Origin: Rodentibacter caecimuris | GTDB lineage: Bacteria; Pseudomonadota; Gammaproteobacteria; Enterobacterales; Pasteurellaceae | Assembly (NCBI RefSeq): GCF_001019715.1 | Contig: NZ_BBXJ01000001.1 | Coordinates: 1,054,001 to 1,118,000, forward strand | Direction of reading: 5' to 3' | Length of the DNA stretch: 64,000 nt | Shown here: in pieces, positions 42,350-49,060 of the stretch | How positions within the stretch are numbered: the stretch's first letter is position 1 | Layout of the letters: each line of letters opens with the position of its first letter | Made by a program: the position numbers and the translations under genes | The notes under the pieces: generated by a model | Seen by the model: only the letters and a program-made list of their open reading frames with translations | Told to the model about the DNA's origin: nothing | Databases searched by the model: none

Positions 42350-42411
42350 GGTGCAAGAAACCGCCACACGATTTTCACGGGGAAAAGTGCGGTCGGTTTT
42401 GGTTGGGTTTT
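42350..42411 (-). repeat. conserved spacer after antirepressor A
   Basis: A block of about 60 bases found after all three antirepressor genes. On the minus strand it reads AAACCGACCGCACTTTTCCC, then CGTGAAAATCGTGTGGCGGTTT. Its ends (AAACCG..CC..CAC and GTGTGGCGGTTT) can pair with small bulges, so it may be a processing or attenuation hairpin. The left arm contains an uptake sequence. Confidence 0.75.
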
Positions 42412-43033
42412 ATTGTTTAATCAGGTTGATTGCCCGTGTCCAATTCAGACGGTCCGATTGCTTAAACGGGGCAATCAAGCGTTGAATGGTTGGGAGTGTG
42501 GCTTTGTATTGCCGTTGATATTCGTGATGATGACTAATGACTATGCCGGTAAAGCGTGAACCAATGGCATCTAACGGATCAATCATATCGCCCAAAAGTG
42601 TGTTCATTTGGCGATGTCCGCACCATAGCCAAACAAGTTGCTCAAGCTCATACTCGGTAAATTCAAAAGTGAATTTCTTTTCCGGCTCGGGTAGGGCGAG
42701 TTGTTTTGGTTGGTTTTTATTTATCAAGATCTTTTCAATTTGTTCATCGCACCAAATGGCAAATTCGACATTTAACCAACGAGCAAATGGAACAGCGAGA
42801 CGGCGGTGTAGCCAAGTGCCACCATTTACGCCACGAGTGGTTTTTAAAATGCGGGATTTTTCCGTATTTAAATTTTTGCAAAGTAAATCAATATATTCTT
42901 GAGTGCTATCTAGACGTAGCCATTCGTTAGGAAGTTTATTGAAATGTTTTGCAATAGCAGTTGCATTGAGATATGCGTCATCTTGGAAGAAAACTTGAGT
43001 GCCGTTGTAATCGGCGGTGATGATATTTGTCAT
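42410..43033 (-). CDS. KilA-N antirepressor with P22AR-type C-terminal domain (copy A)
   Basis: 207 residues. The N-terminal KilA-N DNA-binding domain (MTNIITADYNGTQVFFQDDA, NATAIAKHFNKLPNEWLR, then GTWLHRRLAVPFARWLNVEF) is joined through QPKQLALPEPEKKFTFEFTE to a C-terminal domain like that of the P22 antirepressor. The same C-terminal domain occurs in copies B (46527-47195) and C (51525-52196). Antirepressors inactivate phage repressors. Expression is probably controlled by the antisense RNA at 43183-43257. The ribosome-binding site, GTGGAGAG, lies within a region the antisense RNA could affect. Confidence 0.85.
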   Translation of the reverse strand: MTNIITADYNGTQVFFQDDAYLNATAIAKHFNKLPNEWLRLDSTQEYIDLLCKNLNTEKSRILKTTRGVNGGTWLHRRLAVPFARWLNVEFAIWCDEQIEKILINKNQPKQLALPEPEKKFTFEFTEYELEQLVWLWCGHRQMNTLLGDMIDPLDAIGSRFTGIVISHHHEYQRQYKATLPTIQRLIAPFKQSDRLNWTRAINLIKQ

Positions 43034-43182
43034 TTTGACTCTCCACTTGATATTTTCGATAATTCACCATTTTTCGACAAATGGTGCCGAGAGGTTCGAA
43101 AGCCTTCAAGTGGTTAGGCTGGACGTATTTCCCTTGCGGGTATTGTATTAGTCGCCCTCTCGACTTAACGAGATTTCGGCAT
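43034..43182 (-). promoter_or_regulatory. antirepressor A leader with antisense target sites and Icd-like overlapping frame
   Basis: This minus-strand leader joins the C4-like RNA terminator to the antirepressor start. It carries CCACTTGAA (complement of TTCAAGTGG in the C4-like RNA) and TTTCGA (complement of TCGAAA), plus the stretch GGGCGACTAATACAATACC that is identical in copy B. A frame in this leader (RGRLIQYPQGKYVQPN) runs on into the antirepressor in another phase and resembles the Icd-like overlapping ORFs of P1/P4-type immunity regions. Confidence 0.6.
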
Positions 43183-43257
43183 AAAAAAAGACCGCACTTT
43201 GGCGATCCGTTTACTACCGCCACTTGAAAAAGGTTTCGACACCTTAGGCGGATAGTA
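43183..43257 (-). ncRNA. C4-like antisense RNA, copy A
   Basis: The promoter on the minus strand is TTGCAA (43275-43280), 17 bases, TACTAT (43252-43257). The RNA ends in a terminator, GATCGC CAAAGT GCGGTC T7. Between them lie TCGAAACC and TTCAAGTGG, both complementary to the leader 80-120 bases downstream. The DNA inverted repeat TACTATCCGCC / GGCGGTAGTA frames the element. Size and arrangement match phage P1 C4 RNA, which blocks ant translation. The exact 5' end cannot be fixed; it may lie 6-7 bases after TACTAT. Confidence 0.7.
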
Positions 43258-43261
43258 AAAC

Positions 43262-43290
43262 AAAACCCCGTGGATTGCAACGGGGTTTTT
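43262..43290 (-). terminator. intrinsic terminator of the DUF2335-like gene
   Basis: AAAACCCCGT / ACGGGGTTTT stem, followed by T on the minus strand. The -35 box of the C4-like RNA promoter A lies in its loop. Confidence 0.85.
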
Positions 43291-43296
43291 GAAAAT

Positions 43297-43722
43297 TTAT
43301 TCATCTTCGTTTCGTCTTTGTTGTTGTTCCAGCACAACCGATTTACCTTTTCCAAAACCAGCAAAGTATCCAGCCGTTAATGCACCACCTATTTTCAACA
43401 CTTCAAGAGCAAACTCCGTATTTCCTGTGTTCATTGCATAGAGAATAATGATCATTACTAATACAGCAATGAGTGCAATGATATACAATTTTCCTTTTTG
43501 CAAGGCAGAAAAAATATTTCCGTGATTTAAATCGGTTTGTTGTTTGGCTTCAATCGATCTTTCTGCCAGTCGTTCGTTTGCCTGAATTTCTTCGCGACGC
43601 AAAGCTAATTCTTCACGTTTCAGCATAATTTCCTGCTGTTGAAGATGTACAAACTCTTTCATAAAATGCTCTTCTTCAAGCATTTCACTAGGCAAATTTT
43701 CTTGTTCTTGCTCGTTTTTCAT
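43297..43722 (-). CDS. coiled-coil membrane protein, DUF2335-like
   Basis: 141 residues: an acidic start, a long glutamine/glutamate coiled coil (HLQQQEIMLKREELALRREE, about residues 25-60), two hydrophobic helices (YIIALIAVLVMIIILYAMN and LEVLKIGGALTAGYFAGFGK) and a charged tail. It resembles DUF2335 membrane proteins seen in prophages. Its start overlaps the stop of the upstream small gene (ATGA), so the two are coupled. Function unknown; a host-envelope role is possible. Confidence 0.75.
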   Translation of the reverse strand: MKNEQEQENLPSEMLEEEHFMKEFVHLQQQEIMLKREELALRREEIQANERLAERSIEAKQQTDLNHGNIFSALQKGKLYIIALIAVLVMIIILYAMNTGNTEFALEVLKIGGALTAGYFAGFGKGKSVVLEQQQRRNEDE

Positions 43723-43910
43723 CGTGCTACCAATACAGGCGTTTTATAAGTAATCTGAAATTTACCGTAACCGGAAGAACCGATAGTTGGCGGGATAAAT
43801 CTTACTGACTCAATGTTGTTATTCACTGAGTTTCTTTTCGCTTCATTTAAGTACTGGCGGGCTGAAACGTTGCGAACCTTTGTTGGCATAAGCAATTTCG
43901 TTTTAGTCAT
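43719..43910 (-). CDS. small conserved phage protein
   Basis: 63 residues from the ATG at 43910 (MTKTKLLMPTKVRNVSARQY), preferred over the longer frame to 44060 because an AGGTATTT stretch precedes it and the product becomes a compact basic protein ending FQITYKTPVLVAR. No domain recognised. It overlaps the start of the DUF2335-like gene by 4 bases, so they form an operon. Confidence 0.65.
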   Translation of the reverse strand: MTKTKLLMPTKVRNVSARQYLNEAKRNSVNNNIESVRFIPPTIGSSGYGKFQITYKTPVLVAR

Positions 43911-44088
43911 AATAAATACCTTTGGTTGTGCGAAAATCCCTTGTGAAATAGGGTTTCTATGAAAAGAGCCACTTAATGCGACTTGCTGACATTCTGTTGA
44001 AAGTGGGTTTAGTTTAGTCTGAATTGGGGGCAGTGTCAAATTTTTCAAAAGCAAAACCACTTATTAAAATGTGAGATATGCCTCAAAA

Positions 44089-44316
44089 TTAAAATGATTT
44101 TGTTGAAGATGAAAATCGCTGTGCTATTCTTTTGATCGCCTTTGCTAACCACGAGGTATCTTTTACTGGAATGTGAATTGATTGCGTAATTTCGCCTTCG
44201 TAGGTTGCTTGGGAAACTGCCTTTATTTTTTCTTTGGCTTGCTTTGGCGTATCGGCAAAGATATTGATAACCCAAGTTTGACCCTCAAAATGATAAGTAA
44301 AGGTATATTCTTTCAT
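44089..44316 (-). CDS. small hypothetical phage protein
   Basis: 75 residues if the ATG at 44316 is used (MKEYTFTYHFEGQTWVINIF); an ATG nine bases upstream is also possible. It has a beta-rich N-terminus, then ADTPKQAKEKIKAVSQATYE and a basic end. No family recognised. It is divergent from the DUF1508 gene at 44337, and the short gap between them leaves little room for separate promoters. Confidence 0.6.
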   Translation of the reverse strand: MKEYTFTYHFEGQTWVINIFADTPKQAKEKIKAVSQATYEGEITQSIHIPVKDTSWLAKAIKRIAQRFSSSTKSF

Positions 44317-44336
44317 TTGGTGCATAAGGAGCTCCT

Positions 44337-44519
44337 ATGTATTTTGAAATTTATAAAGATGCGAAAGGTGAATTTCGCTGGAGATTGAAAGCAGGTAATC
44401 ACCAATCTATAGCGACAAGTGGTGAAGGCTATACAACAAAGCAAAGTTGCCAACACGCCATTGGCGTTATTAAAACTGTAAATGAACAAACAGAAGTTAA
44501 AGACTTGACTGTTGCTTAA
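44337..44519 (+). CDS. DUF1508 (YegP-like) domain protein
   Basis: 60 residues forming a single DUF1508 unit: MYFEIYKDAKGEFRWRLKAG, N-x-Q-x-IATSGEGYTTKQSC, then the VKDLTV end. YegP proteins carry one or two such units; their role is unclear. It runs rightward inside a mostly leftward region and has its own terminator at 44524-44550, so it is probably transcribed alone, perhaps from the lysogen. AAGGAGCT precedes the ATG. Confidence 0.85.
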   Translation: MYFEIYKDAKGEFRWRLKAGNHQSIATSGEGYTTKQSCQHAIGVIKTVNEQTEVKDLTVA

Positions 44520-44523
44520 AATT

Positions 44524-44550
44524 TAGCCCTGTAATAACAGGGCTTTTATA
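44524..44550 (+). terminator. terminator of the DUF1508 gene
   Basis: TAGCCCTGT / ACAGGGCTT stem followed by TTTAT. Confidence 0.8.
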
Positions 44551-44579
44551 AAATGAAACTGTGCATAAGAGCGGTTCGG

Positions 44580-44897
44580 TTAATTGCGGTTTGTATCAAC
44601 AACCGGCAACTCAACAAACGCATTGAGCGGTTGCGGTGATAACGATTCTTCCGGTATATCTAATCGTCCGCCTAGCGTTGCATAACCTGCAATATCACGC
44701 CAGTGATCGACTTCGTGCGGATTACCGTTTAATATTCTCGCCAACTTTGTCGCTATCATCGTGATTGCGTATTTGTGTGTGCTATCCAGCTTTGTTGATT
44801 TTTCAACGTGCTTTAAGATGTCATTAAAAATCACCGCACCTTCGTGAAAATTTCCGTGTGTTTCAGCGCGCTCTTGTAGCGTTTCATTTATGTTCAT
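44580..44897 (-). CDS. DUF6378-like phage protein
   Basis: 105 residues: MNINETLQERAETHGNFHEG, then HKYAITMIATKLARILNGNP and HVDHW-like EVDHWRDIAGYATLGGRLDI. The ERxxxHGxF opening and the D-H-x-D-x-x-GYA pattern fit DUF6378, a family I recall from many phages of Proteobacteria. The fold may relate to all-alpha nucleotide pyrophosphatases, but that is inference. It belongs to the leftward early operon, just after the beta-helix repeat gene. Confidence 0.75.
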   Translation of the reverse strand: MNINETLQERAETHGNFHEGAVIFNDILKHVEKSTKLDSTHKYAITMIATKLARILNGNPHEVDHWRDIAGYATLGGRLDIPEESLSPQPLNAFVELPVVDTNRN

Positions 44898-44908
44898 TTT
44901 TCTTATCC

Positions 44909-45619
44909 TTATCCTTGTCCTAAAATTCTGCTCTTCGCCACTTCGATCAATAGTTGATACTCGCGTTTGGTTTTCTCGTCATGTACTTTCGCCGATTTTG
45001 CTAAAAACTCATCGACTGTGCCGGTAAAACAACCTCTTGTAACGATTAAGTCATCCTTGCCATTAAACACTGTGAGTGTACCGTTCTCGGTACCGACATT
45101 ACTCGCCCAGAAAATCATTTTTCGCTCGGAAACAATGGCGCAAGAACTAACCCAAGCGTTGCCATATACCCAAGCGTTGCCATATACCTCAGCGTTGCCA
45201 TATACCTGAGCGTCGCCATATACCCGAGCGTTGCCATATACCTGAGCGTTGCCAAATACCCGAGCGTTGCCACATACCCAAGCGTTGCCATATACCCAAG
45301 CGTTGCCATATACCTCAGCGTTGCCATATACCTCAGCGTCGCCATATACCCGAGCGTTGCCATATACCTCAGCGTTGCCATATACCTCAGCGTCGCCATA
45401 TACCCGAGCGTTGCCATATACCTGAGCGTTGCCAAATACCCGAGCGTTGCCACATACCCAAGCGTTGCCAGATTGATCTAAATTTTTCTCTGCTTCGATA
45501 TAGCCGCCAAGTTCGCCGGCAACTACTGCACCAAAAGAGATTAGGGCTTTAATGCGATATAGCGTTCTGCCCAAATATTCTTTGGTGTCATCTTTCAACA
45601 GTTCGTATTTCTTTTGCAT
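44909..45619 (-). CDS. left-handed beta-helix (hexapeptide repeat) phage protein
   Basis: 236 residues. The middle (about 50-155) is built from 17 six-residue repeats of the type VYGNAR/VYGDAE plus a degenerate last one. This is the LbH hexapeptide pattern, predicted to form a triangular solenoid. The C-terminal part (ASNVGTENGTLTVFNGKDDL and FTGTVDEFLAKSAKVHD) is non-repetitive and conserved-looking. Such proteins are found in Pasteurellaceae and enterobacterial phages; function unknown. The DNA is an 18-base tandem repeat and could vary in copy number. Confidence 0.85.
   Translation of the reverse strand: MQKKYELLKDDTKEYLGRTLYRIKALISFGAVVAGELGGYIEAEKNLDQSGNAWVCGNARVFGNAQVYGNARVYGDAEVYGNAEVYGNARVYGDAEVYGNAEVYGNAWVYGNAWVCGNARVFGNAQVYGNARVYGDAQVYGNAEVYGNAWVYGNAWVSSCAIVSERKMIFWASNVGTENGTLTVFNGKDDLIVTRGCFTGTVDEFLAKSAKVHDEKTKREYQLLIEVAKSRILGQG
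45143..45468 (-). repeat. 18-base tandem repeat encoding the beta-helix
   Basis: About 17 units of the type TGGCAACGCTCGGGTATA on the coding strand. A higher-order repeat is visible: the four-unit series WVCGNA-RVFGNA-QVYGNA-RVYGDA occurs twice, ten units apart, so the array grew by block duplication. Confidence 0.95.
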
Positions 45620-45676
45620 TTTGTTTGTCCTATAAAAAAGCCCACGGTTAAGTGGGCGGTGTGGTTCAGAATGGGA

Positions 45677-46321
45677 TTAGCTCATTTCCTGAATGAGCTG
45701 TTGATAATATTCTTGGGCAGCACTAACACGTTCTTTGATTTTGTCGATGAGGGTGTTATCACGTTTTACCGTAACCGTTGTAATCCGTTTCTCTTGTGGG
45801 ATTTGCTCGACTAAATCAATGTAGCGTTCTGGGCTATCATAGCTATTCAACATTTCGTAGGGTGTAGGGAAGAGGACAAAATCAATTTGTGCTTCTTCAC
45901 AATCCCATAGCCACATATAGCCCTGCATTTGAATGTCATAACCGGCTTTTTTCGCTTTGTCTGCCGCTTCATCAGTAAAAAATGGGTGTGAGCCAATATC
46001 CCACGAGCATTTTGTATCAATAATGAGCTTGCGAGAGGGAACGTAAATATCACACTCTCCCGTGATCCATTCATTCTCTCGGCGTTCAGTGTTTTTCTTG
46101 AGGGGTAAGCCTCGTTTTCTGCCACTTAATTTAATGGCTTGTTCTTCCAGAAGATTCCCTTTTTCGGTGTATTTGTTGCCTTCAAAATCTTGATAACCAA
46201 ACAAGTCGAATTTAGCGATTTTTCTGACCGCACTTTTGGCGGTGTCGGAAAGTCCCTCTCCGCCTCTCTTCTGTGGCATTAAGTCAGCAAGTCCCGAACA
46301 TCGGGCTTTGAATTGGTACAT
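45677..46321 (-). CDS. YqaJ/lambda-type phage exonuclease
   Basis: 214 residues with the PD-(D/E)xK nuclease core of the YqaJ recombinase/lambda exonuclease family. KYTEKGNLLEEQAIKL carries the first acidic residue, and ITGECDIYVPSRKLIIDTKC provides the D...D-x-K catalytic set. QMQGYMWLWDCEEAQI is the conserved helix after it. It should resect DNA ends 5' to 3' so that the RecT-like annealing protein (49061-50041) can act. The two are separated by the Phd-Doc and Panacea genes, which look like insertions. Confidence 0.9.
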   Translation of the reverse strand: MYQFKARCSGLADLMPQKRGGEGLSDTAKSAVRKIAKFDLFGYQDFEGNKYTEKGNLLEEQAIKLSGRKRGLPLKKNTERRENEWITGECDIYVPSRKLIIDTKCSWDIGSHPFFTDEAADKAKKAGYDIQMQGYMWLWDCEEAQIDFVLFPTPYEMLNSYDSPERYIDLVEQIPQEKRITTVTVKRDNTLIDKIKERVSAAQEYYQQLIQEMS

Positions 46322-46333
46322 GGTTATTCCTCA

Positions 46334-46441
46334 TTATTGAATGTTACAAATTTTCCCATCGTAGTCGTGGGTGAGATCCAGTTGATATGCGCTGATAATC
46401 ACAAACACTGCAAGCACAATTTTTAAACCTTTCTTGAACAT
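46334..46441 (-). CDS. small membrane protein, cassette B
   Basis: 35 residues, MFKKGLKIVLAVFVIISAYQ then LDLTHDYDGKICNIQ. It has one hydrophobic helix and the (N/H)DYDGK motif shared with the cassette A protein at 42196-42324. Spacing to the conserved spacer repeat is the same in both cassettes, and CAAAAGGA precedes the ATG. Confidence 0.7.
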   Translation of the reverse strand: MFKKGLKIVLAVFVIISAYQLDLTHDYDGKICNIQ

Positions 46442-46466
46442 TTTTTCGTCCTTTTGCTGAAATTTG

Positions 46467-46529
46467 GGTGCAAGAAACCGCCACACGATTTTCACGGGGG
46501 AAAGTGCGGTCGGTTTTAATTAAGTTTTA
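46467..46529 (-). repeat. conserved spacer after antirepressor B
   Basis: Second copy of the spacer block described at 42350-42411, nearly identical, including the embedded uptake sequence. Confidence 0.75.
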
Positions 46530-47195
46530 GAATAAGTGGACTAATCCGCCACTTCGGATGATGGCGTTAGGGTGTCGCACATTGTAGATAATGCGGTTCC
46601 AGCCGTTGCCGTGCGTAATGTCTTGATTAAATTCGGTCGTTATCCGTTGCAATGTCGGCAACATCTCTTGTGGAAGATTGCCGTAGCGTTCGTTAAGTTG
46701 GCGAATGGCTCGGGCATAATCACCACCGAAACCACCGAATTGTTTTTGCAATTTATCGGTTAGTTCAATGTAGTTGCGTAAGCCATACCATGCCCAGCAG
46801 AAATCTTGCATTTCTTTTTCGGTGAGTTCACGCTGATACATTTTCGGAGGTTCTGGCAAAGCAATCTGTTTCGGTTCGTTTCGGTGCATTGCCAAAAAAG
46901 CTCGTAGAACAACTAAATGGAATTTAGGGCTGATCCAAGTTGCATAGGCTAAAACAAGTTCTTCGCAGGCGTATGTACTTGGATTTTTACCACCTCGAAC
47001 AGTTTTTACTGGCAAAGTACAGATCTGTACTTTGTCATTCTCAATTTCTGAAATAAGATCTTTGGTTTGATCTAAACGTAAAAATAAAACTGGTTTATGT
47101 TTTTCGTCTCCACCACTTGCTTTGTGAAGATCAGTTAAAGAGTAAAGTCCATCAAGACTACGAATTGAGGTTTTAAGAATTGATAAGTTTGTCAT
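46527..47195 (-). CDS. KilA-N antirepressor (copy B)
   Basis: 222 residues. The N-terminal KilA-N domain (LKTSIRSLDGLYSLTDLHKA, KTVRGGKNPSTYACEELVLA, YATWISPKFHLVVLRAF) differs from copy A. The linker QIALPEPPKMYQRELTEKEM leads into the same kind of C-terminal domain (FCWAWYGLRNYIELTDKLQK). It likely antagonises a repressor. The upstream C4-like RNA at 47344-47420 has two stretches complementary to its leader. Confidence 0.82.
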   Translation of the reverse strand: MTNLSILKTSIRSLDGLYSLTDLHKASGGDEKHKPVLFLRLDQTKDLISEIENDKVQICTLPVKTVRGGKNPSTYACEELVLAYATWISPKFHLVVLRAFLAMHRNEPKQIALPEPPKMYQRELTEKEMQDFCWAWYGLRNYIELTDKLQKQFGGFGGDYARAIRQLNERYGNLPQEMLPTLQRITTEFNQDITHGNGWNRIIYNVRHPNAIIRSGGLVHLF

Positions 47196-47343
47196 AATGA
47201 CATCTCCGCTTAGATTTTCTGAAATAATCCACTTCTGACAGTGGAGTCGAGAGGTTCAGAACCCTCCTAAGCGGTTAAGGGTGGACGTATTCCCCGAAGG
47301 TATTGTATTAGTCGCCCTCTCGACATAGTCGAGATTTCGGCAT
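47196..47343 (-). promoter_or_regulatory. antirepressor B leader with antisense target sites
   Basis: Counterpart of 43034-43182. It carries CCGCTTA (complement of TAAGCGG in the RNA) and GGTTCTGA (complement of TCAGAACC). The same GGGCGACTAATACAATACC block is kept. A short frame FLCRNLDYVERATNTIP here stops early, so the Icd-like frame is broken in this copy. Confidence 0.6.
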
Positions 47344-47420
47344 AAAAAAAGACCGCACTTTGGCGATCTGCTTACTACCGCCGCTTAAGAAAAGGTTCTG
47401 ACACCTTAGGGCGGATAGTA
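47344..47420 (-). ncRNA. C4-like antisense RNA, copy B
   Basis: The promoter on the minus strand is a perfect TTGACA (47438-47443), 17 bases, TACTAT (47415-47420). The -35 box overlaps the stop codon of doc. The terminator GATCGCCAAAGTGCGGTC T7 contains an uptake sequence. Antisense segments TCAGAACC and TTAAGCGG match the leader of antirepressor B and differ from copy A in step with their targets. Confidence 0.72.
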
Positions 47421-47439
47421 GTATAAAGTTTTGGGGTTG

Positions 47440-47805
47440 TCAAATGGCAAGTTGCTGTAAATGCCGAGACAGTGCAATAAAATCTAATTTACCGCTCGCC
47501 ACATCTACCATCGTATCATCTAGTCCGTGATCCGGTGGAATTTCTACACCTTGTAGATCGAGATAGGTGAGCATTGTAACCATTGCTGTGCGTTTGTTGC
47601 CGTCTGGAAATGCGTGCGCTTTGGCGATGGCTACGGCATAGAGTGCGGCAATGTCAAAGATGTTGTCGGTATTTTCATACAACATCCAGTTATCAATACG
47701 TGCTAATGCACTGTCTAGTTTGCCTAAATCCGCTTGTCCTTTTAGCCCCGGTTCGGTTTCTAAAATGGTTTCGTGAATGGCAAGAACGAGTTCAAGAGTA
47801 ATCAT
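47440..47805 (-). CDS. doc: Doc-family toxin
   Basis: A 121-residue Fic-fold protein with the Doc signature HAFPDGNKRTA (H-x-F-x-D-x-N-K-R) and the N-terminal pattern LVLAIHETILETEPGLKGQA, which places it in the death-on-curing family. Doc phosphorylates EF-Tu and stops translation. It starts inside the last codons of the antitoxin gene (4-base overlap, ATGA). The frame is intact and the active-site His is present. Confidence 0.9.
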   Translation of the reverse strand: MITLELVLAIHETILETEPGLKGQADLGKLDSALARIDNWMLYENTDNIFDIAALYAVAIAKAHAFPDGNKRTAMVTMLTYLDLQGVEIPPDHGLDDTMVDVASGKLDFIALSRHLQQLAI

Positions 47806-47933
47806 TTGTAGGCTAACGCTTTGATTTCTTTGTTATGCGTTTTGATAATTCTTTTTGCTGCGGAAAGTGCGACCCGTTTTCCGGCTTCACCGTTGAGTTC
47901 TATTTTTACCGGTTGGGTATTTTGTTTTTTCAT
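47802..47933 (-). CDS. antitoxin partner of Doc
   Basis: 43 residues, MKKQNTQPVKIELNGEAGKR then ALSAAKRIIKTHNKEIKALA. It is a small basic protein directly upstream of doc with a 4-base overlap. Position and size identify it as the antitoxin, though it is shorter than P1 Phd and I cannot confirm the Phd fold. AGGAA stands before the ATG. A promoter and attenuator at 47948-48013 precede it. Confidence 0.75.
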   Translation of the reverse strand: MKKQNTQPVKIELNGEAGKRVALSAAKRIIKTHNKEIKALAYK

Positions 47934-47947
47934 TGTGTTATTCCTAT

Positions 47948-48013
47948 AAAAAAAGCCGTTGGGTAACGGCTTGTAGTGCGGTTATCTTAATCCGAAAGGG
48001 CGGTGGGTGTCAA
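47948..48013 (-). promoter_or_regulatory. promoter and attenuator upstream of the Phd-Doc pair
   Basis: Minus strand: TTGACA (48008-48013), 18 bases, TAAGAT (47984-47989), then 20-odd bases and the terminator hairpin AAGCCGTT ACCC AACGGCTT with T7. From TTGACA to ACCGCACTACAA it matches C4-like copy C (52390-52428), so it seems to be a truncated fourth C4-type start whose body was replaced by a simple attenuator. Confidence 0.65.
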
Positions 48014-48017
48014 ATGT

Positions 48018-48428
48018 TTAGATTAGTGATTGTCGAATAATTAGCTCTTGGTGTGCTGAAATATCGTCTGATTGCAATGCACATTGTTGAATATATTTTA
48101 GATGTTCATTAACTAATATTCCACAATGAAATAATTCAGAATTACCTATTCGATTGCCCAATTCATTTTTATCAAGTTCATAAAATTCATCAAAACAAAT
48201 CCAAGTATTTTTACTCAGTATAGGGTTACTATTTTGTGGCAAAAAGAATGCTTGATGCGTATTTAACTGACAACCATATTCAAGGGTATATCTCCACCCC
48301 TTTGAAGTGGTTTTAGCTACAATCAATTTTTGTGATGTCATACCCAAAATAATTAGGTATTTATCACGCTCTCCGCCATCATTAAACTTGAATTTAGGAT
48401 GAAATAAGATTGAACCCAACTGAAGCAT
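48018..48428 (-). CDS. candidate toxin partner of the Panacea-domain protein
   Basis: 136 residues. The N-terminus LQLGSILFHPKFKFNDGGER, then YLIILGMTSQKLIVAKTTS, looks like an SH3-type beta barrel of the kind seen in PemK/MazF toxins, but key residues cannot be confirmed. It starts exactly at the stop of the Panacea gene, so the two are translationally coupled. Panacea (PanA) antitoxins pair with many unrelated toxins, which makes this the probable toxin. That role is inferred from context. Confidence 0.55.
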   Translation of the reverse strand: MLQLGSILFHPKFKFNDGGERDKYLIILGMTSQKLIVAKTTSKGWRYTLEYGCQLNTHQAFFLPQNSNPILSKNTWICFDEFYELDKNELGNRIGNSELFHCGILVNEHLKYIQQCALQSDDISAHQELIIRQSLI

Positions 48429-48985
48429 TACTTTAACACCTCAAGCAGTGCTAGACGTTCAATACTGTCCTTGTGCATTGACTCCCTATTTTGGCTTGGT
48501 AATGCTAACTCATAAGGAATTATTTCTTTCTTTTTGCCTTCAACTTCATAGATTTGATGCCACGGTAAACGTTCAAGGTGGGTTGCTTCGACCATATCAT
48601 CAGCAAATGCATTTTTATATTGCTGTGCTAATGTATTAAGTATTTTTAATTCTCGTTTAGAAAAATGGGTTTGATCAAATTCAGACAAGGCATTAAATTT
48701 CAGCATTTCTTGTCTTCCTTTACGGATGGGAATTTGTTCAATTTTGATTTTAGCTAGAAAATCGGCTTCTGGCTGTTTAATTTCTTCATGTAAATCGACA
48801 GGTACAGGTCCCATTTTCCAAGCAGAATAATCAAGCCCTGTTACGGAACGCCCTACTTGTTTGTAATGCTCAAAATCAAGGAAATAAAGCAACTTAAAGA
48901 GCTTTATTTTCCCTAACTTTTCAACATTTTGAGAAAAAAAAGTAATTACTTGTAACAATTTTTCTCTATTGTGAGTGATGAGCAT
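48428..48985 (-). CDS. Panacea-domain (DUF4065) protein, candidate antitoxin
   Basis: 185 residues with the DUF4065/Panacea pattern: LGKIKLFKLLYFLDFEHYKQ, then VTGLDYSAWKMGPVPVDLHE and later KRELKILNTLAQQYKNAFAD. Panacea proteins were described as antitoxins that neutralise diverse toxins, often carried by prophages as anti-phage systems. The gene overlaps the 136-residue partner at one codon. A strong ribosome-binding site, AAGAGGAAAA, precedes the ATG. Upstream is an AT-rich promoter-like region at about 48990-49040. Confidence 0.85.
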   Translation of the reverse strand: MLITHNREKLLQVITFFSQNVEKLGKIKLFKLLYFLDFEHYKQVGRSVTGLDYSAWKMGPVPVDLHEEIKQPEADFLAKIKIEQIPIRKGRQEMLKFNALSEFDQTHFSKRELKILNTLAQQYKNAFADDMVEATHLERLPWHQIYEVEGKKKEIIPYELALPSQNRESMHKDSIERLALLEVLK

Positions 48986-49060
48986 TGATTTTCCTCTTTT
49001 GACTAGTGTGGTTATAGTACTTAATTTTTAATTTTAAATAAAGAATAAGAATTTCTGACG

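Noticed and set aside
42978-43364. A 128-codon minus-strand ORF covering C4-like copy A and the antirepressor leader
   Set aside because: It crosses a terminator and has no ribosome-binding site at its first ATG. I treat only its part in the leader as a possible Icd-like frame, which is broken in copy B.
45115-45453. ORF reading MATLGYMATLRYM repeats
   Set aside because: An alternate frame of the 18-base repeat in the beta-helix gene, kept open by periodicity.
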